From Mesobacillus sp. S13 (GTDB lineage: Bacteria > Bacillota > Bacilli > Bacillales > Cytobacillaceae): 64,000 bases of DNA. Of this stretch, positions 62,387 to 64,000 are shown one piece after another. The notes under the pieces were generated by a model. It did not search any database and was not told the origin of the DNA. It saw only the letters and a list, made by a program, of their open reading frames with translations. A program made the position numbers and the translations under genes. Position 1 is the first letter of the stretch; every line of letters starts with the position of its first letter. The stretch spans positions 4,173,001 through 4,237,000 of the forward strand of contig NZ_CP084622.1 of the NCBI RefSeq assembly GCF_020422885.1, read 5' to 3'.

Positions 62387-63280
62387 TTACACTTTCAAGA
62401 ATTTACGGACGGACATGAGACTTCCCCAGATTCCAATTGCTGCTCCCATTATGATCAGGATTGCTGATAACTGGTAAACAAACGGATTAAATTCAAGAAG
62501 TTTGATAAAATGGTCTTTCAACTTATCGTTAATAAAGTCGTAAGCATAATAATAGGCTGCGGAAACTACTCCGATCGGCACCACTGCCCCAAGGATTCCA
62601 AGCCAGAGGCCTTCAAGGAAAAATGGCCATCTGATGAAACCGTTCGTAGCACCTACAAGTCTCATAATCTCAATTTCCCGTCTGCGTGCCATGATCGTGA
62701 TTTTTATTGTATTAGAGATTAAGAACATGGCGGTGAAAAGCAATCCGACAATCAAGACGAGCCCGACATTACGGCTTACTTTTATAAAACTGAATAATTT
62801 TTCAACCTTGCCTTGTCCATACTTTACAGAAGTGACAAAATTAAATTTCTCAATTTGCTTGGCAACTCTCATTGTGTCAGTAGGATTTTTCGTCTTTACG
62901 ACGAACACATCGTTCAAAGGATTGTCTTGCTCAAACAATTGAAAGGCTTCCCCTTCATCTCCCAGGCTTTCTATCAAGTTCTTAAGCTCCTGTTCCTTGG
63001 AAGAATAGGTCACACTTTTGATCCTGGAAACCTGGTTTATTTGCTGCTCCAATACCTCTTTATCTTTGTCGTTCGCAGCTACATCCACATGGACTCGGAT
63101 TTCTACATCCTCCTCGATTGTGGTTGCAACTTTATTTAAATTCATCATAATGACGAAAAAGACACCGACCAAAAGCAAGGTAACTGTAACGGCGCTTACG
63201 GATGCGAATGTCATCCAGCCGTTTCGGCCCAAGCTTTTAAAGCTCTCACGAACGTGGCGGCGGAATGTTCTAGCTTTCAT
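62387..63280 (-). CDS. ftsX: Cell-division ABC transporter-like protein FtsX
   Basis: The 297-residue protein has four helices and a large extracytoplasmic loop (about 45-165) that contacts a hydrolase. It starts MKARTFRRHVRESFKSLGRNGWMTFASVSAVTVTLLL, close to B. subtilis FtsX. ATG 63280 is chosen because AAAGGTG lies nine bases upstream; GTG 63292 is inside that site. It overlaps ftsE by 11 bases. Confidence 0.96.
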   Translation of the reverse strand: MKARTFRRHVRESFKSLGRNGWMTFASVSAVTVTLLLVGVFFVIMMNLNKVATTIEEDVEIRVHVDVAANDKDKEVLEQQINQVSRIKSVTYSSKEQELKNLIESLGDEGEAFQLFEQDNPLNDVFVVKTKNPTDTMRVAKQIEKFNFVTSVKYGQGKVEKLFSFIKVSRNVGLVLIVGLLFTAMFLISNTIKITIMARRREIEIMRLVGATNGFIRWPFFLEGLWLGILGAVVPIGVVSAAYYYAYDFINDKLKDHFIKLLEFNPFVYQLSAILIIMGAAIGIWGSLMSVRKFLKV

Positions 63281-63956
63281 ATCCGTATTCACCTTTCATT
63301 TCGTCACGGGCAATTCTGCCGTTCTCGATCGCGATGACGCGATGCTTGATTGTGTTGACGATTTCTTTGTTATGGGTGGCCATGACGATTGTGGTTCCCC
63401 TCATATTGATTTCTTCAAATATGTTCATGATTTCCCATGAAGTATCCGGATCAAGGTTACCAGTTGGCTCATCAGCAATCACCACTTTTGGTGCGTTCAC
63501 GATTGAACGAGCGATGGCAACACGTTGCTGCTCCCCGCCTGACAGCTCAGTAGGAAGTGCTCTTGCTTTGTGTTTCAGCCCTACCAGTTCCAGGGTTTCC
63601 ATGACTCGCTTTTTGATATATTGAGGCGATTCCTCGATAACTTCCATTGCAAAAGCAACATTTTCATAGACTGAAAGAGTGTTCAGCAATTTGAAGTCCT
63701 GGAACACTACGCCAATATTTCGACGCAGCAATGGTACTTTGCTGTCCTTTAGCTTTGCCAGATTAACACCATTTATAATGATTGAACCTTGAGAAGGTTT
63801 TACTTCACGGTACATCATTTTGATAAAAGTAGATTTTCCAGCGCCGCTAGGCCCTACTACGTATAAAAATTCACCTGCATCTATATGAACATTAATCCCA
63901 TTAGCAGCTACGATGCCATTGGAATAGGTCTTATACACATCTTGCATATCTATCAT
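63270..63956 (-). CDS. ftsE: Cell-division ATPase FtsE
   Basis: FtsE is the ATPase partner of FtsX. The 228-residue ABC protein has Walker A GPSGAGKST, Q-loop FQDFKLL, signature LSGGEQQR, Walker B VVIADEPTGNLD and switch His in MATHNKE. In B. subtilis FtsEX activates wall hydrolysis during elongation and affects sporulation. It starts at ATG 63956 behind AAGGTGAT. It begins the ftsE-ftsX-M23 unit. Confidence 0.97.
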   Translation of the reverse strand: MIDMQDVYKTYSNGIVAANGINVHIDAGEFLYVVGPSGAGKSTFIKMMYREVKPSQGSIIINGVNLAKLKDSKVPLLRRNIGVVFQDFKLLNTLSVYENVAFAMEVIEESPQYIKKRVMETLELVGLKHKARALPTELSGGEQQRVAIARSIVNAPKVVIADEPTGNLDPDTSWEIMNIFEEINMRGTTIVMATHNKEIVNTIKHRVIAIENGRIARDEMKGEYGYES

Positions 63957-64000
63957 TTTTGTATCACCTTAGATAGTTTGTCTTAAAACACATGGCTAAA

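Overview
The window looks like a chromosomal segment of an endospore-forming, low-GC Gram-positive bacterium of the family Bacillaceae. The evidence is a run of gene blocks in Bacillus subtilis-like order: hprK-lgt-yvoD-ppaX-yvoF, nagA-nagB-nagR, csbA-uvrB-uvrA, yvlA-yvlB-yvlC-yvlD, and ftsE-ftsX-ctpB-minJ. A GerA-type germinant-receptor operon and strong AGGAGG-type ribosome-binding sites agree with this. The genus cannot be fixed from the sequence alone; Mesobacillus- or Cytobacillus-like is a guess.

Layout. 1-5 kb: a partial HAD phosphatase, then the hprK operon on the minus strand. 5-12 kb: a cell-wall amino-sugar salvage region on the plus strand (murP, mupG, murQ, nagA, nagB, nagR). Matching NagR-type operators lie over the -35 regions of murP and nagA, so one regulator may control uptake of MurNAc-GlcNAc and its conversion to fructose-6-phosphate. 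12.5-16 kb: a DUF2164 protein, a spore-type amidase, and yvlABCD. 16-21.6 kb: uvrBA with an SOS box, and csbA. 21.7-30 kb: an EAL-HDOD protein, a multi-HTH DNA-binding protein, an acetyltransferase with a HAD hydrolase, and two paralogous secreted subtilases. 30-37 kb: a two-component system, an unusual membrane operon with two dipeptide-type permeases but no ATPase, and a MATE exporter. 37-43 kb: a redox and metal cluster (His-rich protein, helical CotF-like protein, multicopper oxidase, b-type cytochrome-like protein, a half-size siroheme reductase protein, a beta-propeller lipoprotein). 43-46 kb: padR-fetA-fetB-chrA. 46.6-51.5 kb: an isoaspartyl dipeptidase and a YfcC-type transporter with a sigma-54 promoter, beside a divergent sigma-54 activator. 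52-53.7 kb: a T-box-controlled NSS transporter. 53.9-57.7 kb: a gerABC operon. 57.7-64 kb: minJ, ctpB, an M23 hydrolase, ftsX and ftsE.

The most unusual content is between genes. Three families of short-phrase arrays occupy seven intergenic regions. Family B occurs three times, each copy exactly 145 bp, with conserved ends and five TAATTGCRC phrases at exactly 21-bp steps. Family A occurs twice with the same six-phrase order and the same 21/20/21/20/21 spacing. Family C occurs twice as four hairpin units with CGGA cores 50-52, 61 and 50-51 bp apart. The phrases and their spacing are kept while the bases between them vary, which argues for a conserved architecture rather than decaying mobile-element copies. 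I do not recognise these elements as any named family.
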